64,000 nt of DNA. It comes from G963666705 sp963666705 (lineage in GTDB: Bacteria; Pseudomonadota; Alphaproteobacteria; CADEGL01). The notes under the pieces are model-generated. The model saw only the letters and a program-made list of their open reading frames with translations, had not been told where the DNA came from and did not search any database. The stretch is taken from assembly GCA_963666705.2 (NCBI GenBank), contig CAXXKO010000001.1, positions 310,001 to 374,000 of the forward strand, read 5' to 3'. Positions 1-7,968 of the stretch are shown one piece after another. Numbering within the stretch: position 1 is the first letter of the stretch; every line of letters starts with the position of its first letter. The translations under genes and the position numbers were made by a program.

Positions 1-330
1 GCCGGAGACGAGGACGAGGGTGTCGGTCGGTACGTAGTCGCCCAAATGGCGCTCCAGGATCGGGCCGTAGGCGGGTAGGTCCGCGCGCCGGGTCATGAAA
101 ACGTTGAGCTTGATAATGTCCTCGCGACCCATGCCAGCATCGTCGAGTATGGTCAGGATGTTGCGGAACACTTGGTCGGCCTGGTCCTCGAAGCTCTCGG
201 CCAGGACGCCATCGGCATCCACCCCGACCTGGCCCGAGGTGCAGATGAGGCGCGCGCCCGGCGCCAGCTCGATGCCGTGGGAGTAGCCGATGCCGGGCGG
301 CATGGAGGCGGGATTGTGGATCTTGTTCAT
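1..330 (-). CDS. RidA/YjgF-family protein, C-terminus outside window
   Basis: The first 110 codons of a RidA (YjgF/YER057c/UK114) family protein are present; the 3' end lies beyond base 1. Characterised family members are small trimeric cytosolic enzymes that deaminate reactive 2-aminoacrylate and other imines. The visible protein starts with ATG at 330 and shows the family pattern: a TSGQVGVD stretch near residues 31-38, a helix with DQADQVFRNI, and a KLNVFMT strand near residue 75. The diagnostic C-terminal catalytic Arg and Glu are outside the window, so a RidA-like homologue without deaminase activity cannot be excluded. It follows prfB on the same strand after a 55-base gap. Confidence 0.8.
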   Translation of the reverse strand, partial: MNKIHNPASMPPGIGYSHGIELAPGARLICTSGQVGVDADGVLAESFEDQADQVFRNILTILDDAGMGREDIIKLNVFMTRRADLPAYGPILERHLGDYVPTDTLVLVSG

Positions 331-385
331 GGCGCGGGACCTCGGCTGTTGACGATAGGTGTGCCGGCCGCGGCCGGCAGCGCCC

Positions 386-1520
386 CTACTCCTCCCCCGC
401 CGCCTCGGCGCGGGACTCGCCGCCCTCGAGGCTGTGCGCGAGGGCGGCCTCGAGGAAGCGGTCGATATCGCCGTCGAGCACGGCCTGGGTGTTGCTGGTC
501 TCCTCGGCCGTGCGCAGGTCCTTGACCATCTGGTAGGGCTGCAAAACGTAGGAGCGGATCTGGTGCCCCCAGCCGATGTCGCTCTTGGCGTCGTGCCGGG
601 CGCTGGCCTCGGCCTCCCGCCGCCGCAGCTCGGCCTCGTAGAGCCGGGCGCGCAGCATGGCCATGGCCGTGGCCCGGTTGCGGTGCTGGGAGCGGTCGCT
701 CTGGCTCTGCACCACGATGCCGGAGGGCAGGTGGGTGAGGCGCACGGCACTGTCGGTCTTGTTCACGTGCTGGCCGCCCGCGCCCGAGGCCCGGTAGGTG
801 TCGACGCGCAAGTCCTTGTCGAGGATCTCGACCTCGATGGTCTCGTCGACGACGGGGTAGACCCAGACGGATGCAAAGCTGGTGTGCCGGCGCGCGCTCG
901 AATCGAAGGGCGAGATGCGCACCAGGCGGTGGACGCCGGATTCGGTCTTGAGCCAGCCGTAGGCGTTGTCGCCCGAGACCCGGATGGTGGCGGACTTGAT
1001 CCCCGCCTCCTCGCCCGCGCTCTCCTCCAGCCATTCGAGCTTGTGGTCGTGCGCCTCGGCCCAGCGCGCATACATGCGCACGAGCATCTCGGCCCAGTCC
1101 TGGGACTCGGTGCCGCCCGCACCGGCATGGATCTCGAGGTAGCAGTCGTTCGCGTCCGCCTCGCCCGAGAGCAGGCTTTCGAGCTCGAGCTTGGCCGTCT
1201 CGCCCATGAGGCGCTCGAGGGCCGCTTCCGCCTCGGCCACCACCTCGGTGTCATCCTCGAGCTCGGCGAGCGCCAGGAGCTCGATATTATCCTCGAAGCC
1301 AGCGACCAGCCCATCGTACGTCGACAGGGTCTTTTCCGTCCTCGTGCGGGCGCGCATCACCCGCTGGGCCGCCTCGGGATCGTTCCACAGATCGGGCGAC
1401 TCGGACTCCGCGTTCAACTCCAAAAGGCGGTCGCGCGACGCATCGACGTCAAAGAGACCTCCTCAGCAGCCTGAGCGACTGCCTGATTTCCTCGATGACC
1501 GCTCCGGTCTCGGCACGCAT
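386..1520 (-). CDS. prfB: Peptide chain release factor 2, made by programmed +1 frameshift
   Basis: RF2 reads UGA and UAA stop codons and triggers peptide release. The gene is in two frames. A 23-codon leader starts with ATG at 1520 and meets an in-frame TGA at 1451-1449; reading continues in the +1 frame from 1450 to the stop at 386. The shift site reads CTT TGA C, with an AGGAGG Shine-Dalgarno-like element three bases upstream (1463-1458), the same architecture as E. coli prfB. The joined protein is 377 residues, with the SPF codon-recognition tripeptide at about 203-205 and the catalytic GGQ at about 248-250, close to the E. coli positions. Annotation from the first uninterrupted ATG (1423) would lose the N-terminus. 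It lies 64 bases downstream of mrcA. Confidence 0.95.
1448..1463 (-). promoter_or_regulatory. prfB autoregulatory +1 frameshift signal
   Basis: Read on the minus strand: AGGAGG (1463-1458), three bases, CTT (1454-1452), TGA (1451-1449), C (1448). When RF2 is scarce the ribosome pauses at the UGA and slips +1 on CUU to UUU, helped by the upstream Shine-Dalgarno-like pairing; when RF2 is plentiful the leader terminates. The mechanism is established for E. coli prfB, and every element is present here. Confidence 0.93.
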
Positions 1521-1584
1521 GTTCGCCTCTTCGTTGCCGCGGGAGTGTCGCGTCCTTGAGCGGGAGGATAACCGGCAGCGCTTC

Positions 1585-4056
1585 TTAGTAAAGCCCCCCC
1601 GTGCCCACGGTGGTCGCGGTGCTGGGCGCCAGCCCGTCCGCGCCCTCGAAGGCGGCGCCGGTCAAGGGATCGCGTATCACGTTCTCACCAGGCACCGTGC
1701 CGGGCCGGAAGGCTTCGAGGATCACCCGCGCATCGCCCGGCCGGGCGAGCTGGCCGGTCTCGGCATTGACGCGCACGAGCCGCACGCCGGGCGGGATGCG
1801 GAACGGGATCGCGGCCTCGCCCTCGAGCGCCGCAATGGCAAAATCGCGGAAGACGGGAGCAGCGACGGACGAGCCCGTCTCGCGCGGGCCCAGGCTGCGC
1901 GGCCGATCGAAGCCGACATAGACCCCGGCCGCGAGATCGGGCGAGAAGCCGATGAACCAGGTGTCGTTCGAATTGTTGGTGGTGCCGGTCTTGCCGCCGA
2001 TCGGCTTGCCGACCGCCCGCACCCGCACGCCCGTGCCGCGCTGGACCACGCCCTCGAGCATGGAGACGATCTGGTAGGCACTGATGGGGTCGGCCAGCTG
2101 TTCGCGCGTATCGGGGACGAGCGGCACGGCCTGCTCCTCCCACCCCACGACGCGGCAGGAGGCGCAGTCGCGGTCGTCGTGGCGGAAGATCGTCTCGCCG
2201 TGACGGTCCTGGACACGGTCGATCAGGGTCGGCTGGATGCGCTTGCCCCCGTTGACGAGCATGGCGTAGCCCGCCGTCAGGCGCAGCAGCGTCGTCTCAC
2301 CGGCCCCGAGCGCCATGGCGAGCTGCGGTTCCAGGTCATCGATCACACCGAACCGGGCGGCATACTCGACGATCCTCTCCATCCCCACCTTCTGGGCCAG
2401 ACGGACGGTCATCAGGTTGCGCGACTTCTCGATGCCGAGCCGCATGGTGCTGGGGCCGTAGAACTTGTTGGTGTAGTTGGCCGGCTTCCACTTGCCGAGG
2501 CCCGGGCCCTGGTCCATGACGAAGGGGGCGTCGAGGAGCACCGTCGCCGGCGTAAAGCCGCTCTCGAGCGCGGAGACATAGACGAACGGCTTGAAGGCGG
2601 AGCCGGGCTGGCGCATGGCCTGGGTCACCCGGTTGAACTCGCTGGTCTCGGGGCTGAATCCGCCCGACATGGCCAGGACCCGCCCGGTATGGGGGTCGAG
2701 CGCCACGAGCGCCCCCTGAACGTCGGGGATCTGGCGCAGGGCGTAGGTATATTCGGGATAGGCCTCGCCATTGTCCGATTCGGCGACCGCCTCGACGGCC
2801 ACCACATCCCCCACTTCCAACACGTCGCCGATGCGCTTGATGGACGCGCCGATGCGCTGGCCCGCGAGCCACGGCCGGGCCCATTTCGCCTCGGCCAGGG
2901 GGATGGTCCCCGTCTCCCCGTCCGAGAGGCCGATCTCCGCCTCCCCGGGGCCGACATTGAGGACGGCCGCGAGGCGCCAGGGGGCAAGGCCGCCAGGACG
3001 CTCGACCGCCGCGAGCCGCTCCACCCAGCCGGCCCCCACCTCGATCCGACCGAGCGGCCCGCGCCAGCCGTGCCGCCGGTCGTAGGTCACGAGGCCCTGG
3101 CGCAACACCGCGTCGGCGATCGCCTGCAGGCGTGGATCGAGGGTCGCGCGCACGGAGAGGCCGCCGCCGTACAGGCCATCTTCGCCATAGCGCGCGATCA
3201 GCCCGCGCCGCACCTCCTCGGCGAAATAGGGGGCGTCGGCGACTTCCGTCTCGTCCCGGGTGCGGACCAGAAGGATCGACGCGCGCGCCAGCCCGGCCTC
3301 GTCCTCGCTGATGAAGCCCAATTCCAGCATGCGGCCGATCACCCAGTCGCGCCGCGCCACGGCCTCCTTGTAGCGGGTGATGGGGTGGTAGTTGTTGGGC
3401 GCCTTGGGCAGGGCGGCGAGATAGGCCGCTTCCGCGATGGTCAGGTCGGCGAGCGCCTTGTTGAAGTAGTTGAGCGCCGCCGCCGCCACGCCGTAGGAGC
3501 CGAATCCGAGATAGATCTCGTTGAGGTAGAGCTCGAGGATGCGGTCCTTGGTGAAGGCGCGCTCGATGCGGAATGCGAGTATCGCCTCCTTGATCTTGCG
3601 CTCGATGGAGACCTCGTTCGTGAGCAGGAAGTTCTTCGCCACTTGCTGGGTGATGGTGGAGGCACCGACGAGACGCTTGCCGCCGAAGTAGTGCATGACG
3701 TTCTGCACCGTGGCGCGGACGATGCTGAGGACGTTGATGCCCGGATGGCTGTAGAACTGGCCGTCCTCGGCCGCGAGGAAGGCGTCGATCACCCGCCGCG
3801 GGATGGCCTCGATGGGCACGAAGACCCGCTTCTCGGTCGCGTATTCGGCGAGGAGGCGCCCATCGCCGGCGTGGACGCGCGTGACCGTGGGCGGCTCGTA
3901 GGTGGCGAGCTGCCGGTACTCCGGCAGCTCGCGCCCATACTCCCACATGGCGTAGAGCCCACCGGCCAGCCCCAGCACGGCCACCGTGAGGACCGCGATC
4001 AGGAGCCTAACGAGCCATCTCAGCATGCCGGTCTCCGCATTCCGGTTCGGGCGCAC
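1585..4056 (-). CDS. mrcA: Penicillin-binding protein 1A, bifunctional transglycosylase/transpeptidase
   Basis: An inner-membrane class A PBP of 823 residues that polymerises and cross-links peptidoglycan. A single signal-anchor helix lies at about residues 13-34. The GT51 domain follows, with the catalytic Glu motif AAEDGQFYSHPG near residue 97 and the GASTITQQVAKN motif near 131. The transpeptidase domain has the active-site Ser in SAFK (486-489), an SRN motif in EKSRNL, and KTGTT at 689-693. The long insert between the two domains is typical of the PBP1A class. ATG 4056 is the longest start; an internal Met at residue 11 would also keep the anchor. The mrcA-prfB arrangement, 64 bases apart, suggests co-transcription. 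Confidence 0.95.
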   Translation of the reverse strand: MRPNRNAETGMLRWLVRLLIAVLTVAVLGLAGGLYAMWEYGRELPEYRQLATYEPPTVTRVHAGDGRLLAEYATEKRVFVPIEAIPRRVIDAFLAAEDGQFYSHPGINVLSIVRATVQNVMHYFGGKRLVGASTITQQVAKNFLLTNEVSIERKIKEAILAFRIERAFTKDRILELYLNEIYLGFGSYGVAAAALNYFNKALADLTIAEAAYLAALPKAPNNYHPITRYKEAVARRDWVIGRMLELGFISEDEAGLARASILLVRTRDETEVADAPYFAEEVRRGLIARYGEDGLYGGGLSVRATLDPRLQAIADAVLRQGLVTYDRRHGWRGPLGRIEVGAGWVERLAAVERPGGLAPWRLAAVLNVGPGEAEIGLSDGETGTIPLAEAKWARPWLAGQRIGASIKRIGDVLEVGDVVAVEAVAESDNGEAYPEYTYALRQIPDVQGALVALDPHTGRVLAMSGGFSPETSEFNRVTQAMRQPGSAFKPFVYVSALESGFTPATVLLDAPFVMDQGPGLGKWKPANYTNKFYGPSTMRLGIEKSRNLMTVRLAQKVGMERIVEYAARFGVIDDLEPQLAMALGAGETTLLRLTAGYAMLVNGGKRIQPTLIDRVQDRHGETIFRHDDRDCASCRVVGWEEQAVPLVPDTREQLADPISAYQIVSMLEGVVQRGTGVRVRAVGKPIGGKTGTTNNSNDTWFIGFSPDLAAGVYVGFDRPRSLGPRETGSSVAAPVFRDFAIAALEGEAAIPFRIPPGVRLVRVNAETGQLARPGDARVILEAFRPGTVPGENVIRDPLTGAAFEGADGLAPSTATTVGTGGLY

Positions 4057-4120
4057 ACAGGCGGGCCGATGGCGGAACTATAGGCCCGCCACGCCGCCAC
4101 GCACAGGGTCGAGGACTGTG

Positions 4121-4390
4121 CTAGTACCCACTTTCATAATTCCGTGTTCCATACGATCGCTTTTCCCGTCTCCTCGGCAGGAGGGGGCGCGCCGGCGATG
4201 CCGGGGCATCGTCAAGCGTCCTCGACGCCCCGAGAGGGCGGGAAAAGCGACCCTGAGGGCGGCGTCCCGAGGCCCCCGGACGTCGTCGCGCGCCGCTTGT
4301 GATGCCCCGGCATCACGGCGCGCCACCCTCCTAGCCGGGAACCTCGGGGCGCCGTCGTATGGCACACGGAATTATGAAAGTGGGTACTAG
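4121..4390. repeat. 270-bp palindromic MITE, copy 1
   Basis: A 270-bp element bounded by inverted repeats of about 36 bp, starting CTAGTACCCACTTTCATAAT and ending with its reverse complement (one mismatch within the arms of this copy). A second copy is at 57610-57879, about 95 percent identical by eye. Inside are further paired arms: CGCTTTTCCCG with CGGGAAAAGCG, and GATGCCGGGGCATC with GATGCCCCGGCATC, so much of the element can fold on itself. It holds no credible gene. The outer CTAG may be a 4-bp target duplication, as seen for some IS5-family elements (YTAR), but this is inference. It sits upstream of mrcA, 3' of mnmA. Confidence 0.85.
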
Positions 4391-4499
4391 ACCCCGAATA
4401 TGGCTTGATCGTGGCGCGGAAGGAAATTTCCGCCACGAGGAGCCCGCCCGAGACTTGGGTTTGGCGGCGGGGCGGCGGCCCGCGAGTCACGCGCCCGGC

Positions 4500-5630
4500 T
4501 CAGGCCTCCGCCGCCGGCTCGCGCGCGATCCAGCCGCCGCCGAGCACGCGGGCGCCGGCATGGGCGACGCAGGCCTGGCCCGGGGCGACGCCGAATTCGG
4601 GCGCCGCCATCTCGACATCCGCGCCGCCGCCCGGACGGGCGCGGACGCGCGCGGGCACCGGGGCCTGGGTCGAGCGGATTTTGACGGTGACATCCTCTCC
4701 CGCCGGGTCGAGCGGGCGGTCGCCGAGCCAGTTGATACGCTCGAGGACCAGGTGCTGGCGCGCGAGCGCCGCGTGGGGGCCGACGACGACGCGCCTCGCG
4801 CCGGGCTCGATGCGCAGCACGTAGAGGGGGTCGGTCCCGGTGCTGGCGCCGAGGTCGAGGCCACGGCGCTGGCCCACGGTGAAGTGGATGATGCCCTCGT
4901 GGTGGCCGAGGACGACGCCCGAGCGGTCGACGATCTCGCCCGGCTCTTGCCCCTCGGGGCGCAAGTGGGCGACGAGGCCGGCATAGCCGCCCGCGGGCAC
5001 GAAGCAGATGTCCTGGCTGTCCGGCTTCTCGGCGACCGGGAGGCCGAGGCGGCGGGCGGCGGCGCGGGTCTCGGCCTTGGGCATGCCGCCCAGGGGGAAG
5101 CGCAGATAGGCGAGCTGGGCGCGGGTCGTCGTGAAGAGGAAATAGCTCTGGTCCTTGGCGGACTCGGCGGCGCGGTGGAGCTCGGGCCCGCCGGCGCCCA
5201 CCGCGCGCCGTGCATAGTGCCCCGTCGCCAGCGCGTCGGCGCCCAAGTCGCGCGCCGTCGCCAGGAGGTCGCGGAACTTGACCGTGCGGTTGCACTCGAT
5301 GCAGGGGACCGGCGTCTCGCCCTTGATATAGCTCTCGGCGAAGGCGTCGATCACCTCGGCGCGGAAGCGGCTCTCGTAATCGAGCACGTAGTGGGGGATC
5401 GAAAGCGCGTCCGCCACCCGGCGGGCGTCGTGGATGTCGCGCCCCGCGCAGCAGGCGTTCGGGCGGGCCGCGGCCGCGCCATGGTCGTAGAGCTGGAGGG
5501 TCAGGCCGACCACGTCGTAACCCTCTTCCGTAAGGAGGGCCGCCACGACGGAGCTGTCGACGCCGCCCGACATGGCGACCACGACCCGGGTGCGCGGGGG
5601 GGGCTTGTCGATGCCGAGAGAGTTGGTCAT
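4500..5630 (-). CDS. mnmA: tRNA-specific 2-thiouridylase
   Basis: MnmA transfers sulfur to U34 of tRNA-Lys, tRNA-Glu and tRNA-Gln, using ATP and a sulfur relay. The 376-residue protein has the PP-loop SGGVDSS near residue 21, the catalytic cysteines in PCIECN (about 110) and DICFV (about 207), and the GHYARR and TVGQRRGLDLG tRNA-contact motifs. Length matches the family. The start is ATG 5630. The outer transposon at 5696 inserted only 65 bases upstream, so the native promoter is either very close or was displaced. Confidence 0.95.
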   Translation of the reverse strand: MTNSLGIDKPPPRTRVVVAMSGGVDSSVVAALLTEEGYDVVGLTLQLYDHGAAAARPNACCAGRDIHDARRVADALSIPHYVLDYESRFRAEVIDAFAESYIKGETPVPCIECNRTVKFRDLLATARDLGADALATGHYARRAVGAGGPELHRAAESAKDQSYFLFTTTRAQLAYLRFPLGGMPKAETRAAARRLGLPVAEKPDSQDICFVPAGGYAGLVAHLRPEGQEPGEIVDRSGVVLGHHEGIIHFTVGQRRGLDLGASTGTDPLYVLRIEPGARRVVVGPHAALARQHLVLERINWLGDRPLDPAGEDVTVKIRSTQAPVPARVRARPGGGADVEMAAPEFGVAPGQACVAHAGARVLGGGWIAREPAAEA

Positions 5631-5687
5631 GGCCGCGAATATAGGTCGCGGGGCGGCGAACTCAAGGCACGGGCTCGCGATAGTGAG

Positions 5688-5695
5688 GGTTAGCC
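5688..5695. repeat. Left 8-bp target duplication of the outer transposon
   Basis: GGTTAGCC here is repeated directly at 15886-15893, immediately outside inverted ends that begin CGTGCCTATC. An 8-bp duplication is the value known for the IS1595 family. Confidence 0.8.
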
Positions 5696-5910
5696 CGTGC
5701 CTATCCGGTTAATGCAGATACCCACTACATATAGGGTTGCCGCACACGTGCATTTTACGGCAGCAATTAGCCAGGAGCGGATGATAATTGCGCCCCTATG
5801 CTTCACGGAGATACCGCCATCTCTTCGCCACTAATCCACCCAGCGTGGCAACAGGTAACAAAAGGCCAATTATTAAAACATTGAACCAAAGTGGTGCCGT
5901 GGTCGAAATG

Positions 5911-5918
5911 GAAAATTC
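5911..5918. repeat. 8-bp target duplication of the LRV-cargo element (left)
   Basis: GAAAATTC at 5911-5918 is repeated at 7757-7764, directly outside the ends CTTGCCTATCC and GGATAGGCAAG. Confidence 0.85.
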
Positions 5919-6089
5919 CTTGCCTATCCGGTTATCACCCACACCCACTATATGTAGTGTGTCTCCTTGGACTGCAGGCAAGGGCCGGCGCAGGCGCATT
6001 GAGGAGGCGATCCGGCTAATTCTTGATTGTTCTGAAAACCGAACCGGAGTTTAATTCACGTCACGTACTTAACATCGGGGGACGGAACG

Positions 6090-6398
6090 GTGGCGACCAA
6101 GGGAAAAACGAAGAAACCCACGGCCAGACGGGAAGCTGCTGATGAAACGACATCGTCTGAGCGATTGACGGCACTAGTCGAAGAAAGCGACGCGCTGGCA
6201 CGAATCGTTGCGAAGAACCCGTCCGCGCCTGTTAGTCTCCTGCGCGTTTTGAGTCGCAGCGAAGACGAAGCGACACGCAAGAACGTGATCCTCAATCCGT
6301 TTACTCCATATGACGTATTGAGCGAACTTGAAAACCAGTTCACAGAGCTATTTGTGAATAATCCGGCACTCGAATCCTACAATTCAATGAAGCTCTGA
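6090..6398 (+). CDS. Small LRV-like repeat protein, cargo of a mobile element
   Basis: A 102-residue ORF starting GTG at 6090, with GGGGGACGG about ten bases upstream. The first 25 residues are basic and disordered-looking (KGKTKKPTARR). The remainder has repeated helical units with NPSAPVSLLRVLSRSEDE and NPFTPYDVLSELENQ, resembling the NP-x-TP-x-x-L-L pattern of leucine-rich repeat variant (LRV) proteins, which are alpha-alpha scaffolds. Two to three units are visible. Function is unknown; a protein-protein contact role would be inference. Base composition is markedly lower in GC than the chromosomal neighbours, consistent with transfer. Confidence 0.5.
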   Translation: MATKGKTKKPTARREAADETTSSERLTALVEESDALARIVAKNPSAPVSLLRVLSRSEDEATRKNVILNPFTPYDVLSELENQFTELFVNNPALESYNSMKL

Positions 6399-6642
6399 TT
6401 TCCTGGAATATTCCATCGGTGTCGTTCACCTCCGATTTCAGATAAATTTCAATGAAGTGACGGTCCTTTATGCAACGTGGCGTTTTGCCAAATCCGACTC
6501 AATGATTAGGATTTCCACCACGCTAAAGTGTCGCCTAAAAGCCGCTACAATGCCGTCCGAGTCCCTGCTCGGCATCGCCGGAGATATCTCCGCTTCGACC
6601 TGCACCGAGCTTTACTCAGGAAAATGGGTGCACACTACATAT
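6399..6642. other. Non-coding right part of the LRV-cargo element
   Basis: No convincing gene. It has relatively low GC and runs to the insertion point of the nested IS1595 element, whose left duplication CTACATAT is 6635-6642. A possible 80-codon reading frame here runs on into the IS and lacks support. Confidence 0.4.
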
Positions 6643-7717
6643 CGTCCCTATCCGGTTAATGCAGGTAGCGACCGAGTGTTCTTTATATGTTCGCTCTAAG
6701 GGTGTACTGTTCCCGCCTCTGAGGATTGGTCGGGAGACAGGGCATGAGCGGCTTGTTGACGTTCCAAGAGCGCTACCGAGACGAGGAATCGTGCATCCTG
6801 GCCTTGGCGGATCGACGCTGGCCGTCTGGGTTTGCGTGCGCCCGCTGCGGGCACCGGCGGGGCTATCGGCACAAGGCGCGGGCGCGCGTCTTCGAATGCG
6901 CGGCTTGCGGTCGTCAAGAGTCGGTGACGGCGGGAACCATCTTCCACCGCACCCACACACCGTTGCCCAAATGGTTCCTGGCGGCGTGGTTGATGGGGCG
7001 GGACAAGCGCGGGGTCTCGGCCCTGTTCCTGGCGCGCGAGCTGGGGCTTCGCTATGAGACCGCATGGCTGATGGCTCACAAGCTGCGCCATGGCTTGGCG
7101 GAGCGGCCGGAGGCGTTGCTGGACGGCATGGTCGAGGTCGATGAGAGCTACTACGGCGGGCGCGGCAAGCCCGAGAGCCGGGGCCGCGGGATGGCCAATG
7201 CCAACAAGAGCCTGCTCGTGCTGGCGGTGGAGAAGGTGGCGGTGGCGCCGGGCAAGGGGGTCGAGGCCAGCGGCTTCGTCGCCGGCCGGGCGCGGCTTGC
7301 CATCCTGCCCCGGGCCAATGCCGAGCAGCTCGGCGGCTTCGTGCGGGCCGCCGTGACGCCGGGCGCGCGCCTGCTGACCGACGATTTCAAGGGCTATGCC
7401 GGGCTCGGCGCCGTCTACCGGCACCAGCCCACCGTCCAAGGCCAAGGCAAGAACGCCGAGACGCAGATGCCGATCATCCACGTCCTGTTCAGCAACCTCA
7501 AGACCTGGCTCAACGGCACCTACCATGGCGTCAGCGCCAAGCACTTGCCGCGCTATGGCCGGGAATGGGCCTATCGCTTCAACCGCCGCCGGCGGATCGA
7601 CGACCTCGGCGACTTCGTCCTGAGCCGCGCCATGGCCCGGCCAACCATCACATACCGCCAGTTGATCCACGGTCTGCAACCCAACGACGCGCTACCTGCA
7701 TTAACCGGATAGGGACG
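6643..7717 (+). mobile_element. IS1595-family insertion sequence, complete
   Basis: A 1075-bp element with perfect 28-bp inverted repeats (6643-6670 and 7690-7717, beginning CGTCCCTATCCGGTTAATGC) and an 8-bp target duplication CTACATAT at 6635-6642 and 7718-7725. It carries one transposase. It landed inside the right terminal repeat of the LRV-cargo element. Perfect repeats, perfect duplication and an open reading frame suggest a recent, possibly still active insertion. Confidence 0.92.
6744..7712 (+). CDS. IS1595-family transposase
   Basis: 322 residues from ATG 6744, preceded by GGGAGACAGG. The N-terminal zinc ribbon has two CxxC pairs (CARCGHRRGY and CAACGRQES), followed by a helix-turn-helix-like region and the ISXO2-like catalytic domain with first Asp in VEVDESYYGG and second in LLTDDFKGY. 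The third motif reads HVLFSNLKTWLNGTYHGVS, with Asn where many IS1595 members have the Glu of VESFW. Such N-type catalytic variants are, as I recall, known in this family. The stop codon falls inside the right inverted repeat. Confidence 0.9.
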   Translation: MSGLLTFQERYRDEESCILALADRRWPSGFACARCGHRRGYRHKARARVFECAACGRQESVTAGTIFHRTHTPLPKWFLAAWLMGRDKRGVSALFLARELGLRYETAWLMAHKLRHGLAERPEALLDGMVEVDESYYGGRGKPESRGRGMANANKSLLVLAVEKVAVAPGKGVEASGFVAGRARLAILPRANAEQLGGFVRAAVTPGARLLTDDFKGYAGLGAVYRHQPTVQGQGKNAETQMPIIHVLFSNLKTWLNGTYHGVSAKHLPRYGREWAYRFNRRRRIDDLGDFVLSRAMARPTITYRQLIHGLQPNDALPALTG

Positions 7718-7968
7718 CTACATATAGTGGGTGTGGGTGATAACCGGATAGGCAAGGAAAATTCGGGTGCAAACTGAAAAAGAGCGACCCCAACAATTAC
7801 CGAGATTGTACCAACTACGCTTGCATGAAATGCTTCAGCGCACTCTGCGAGATGCGCCGCGACAAGGCCTCCCAAGAACACTGGGCCGAGGCTGGTCACC
7901 GCTAATGTGGCAAGAACGATTATCAGCTCCATTTCTTGAATTATGTCTGTTGAATTTATGATTCCAAA

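Larger units (their letters stand above)
5919..7756. mobile_element. Non-autonomous IS1595-type element with LRV-like cargo, interrupted by another IS
   Basis: Inverted ends starting CTTGCCTATCCGGTTATCAC run through the ACCCACACCCACTATATGTAG region on both sides and are flanked by GAAAATTC. Without the nested IS at 6643-7717 and one copy of its duplication, the element is 755 bp. It has no transposase of its own and one plausible ORF (6090-6398). Its tips share CCTATCCGGTTA with the nearby IS1595 elements, so a related transposase could mobilise it in trans (inference). It sits inside the membrane-protein gene. Confidence 0.75.

Noticed and set aside
1495..4083. Long plus-strand reading frame opposite mrcA
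   Set aside because: It is the antisense of a well-conserved PBP1A with all motifs; the plus-strand translation is Arg/Gly/His-rich, with no recognisable domain.
4121..4390. Small ORFs crossing the MITE in several frames
   Set aside because: They read through palindromic arms, appear on both strands and have no ribosome-binding sites.
5666..5701. Hairpin GGCACGGGCT / AGCCCGTGCC upstream of mnmA
   Set aside because: The right arm includes the first bases of the outer transposon (CGTGCC), so the pairing was created by the insertion and is probably not a native terminator.
6457..6699. 80-codon frame running from the LRV-cargo element into the nested IS
   Set aside because: It spans an insertion junction and has no conserved features or ribosome-binding site.
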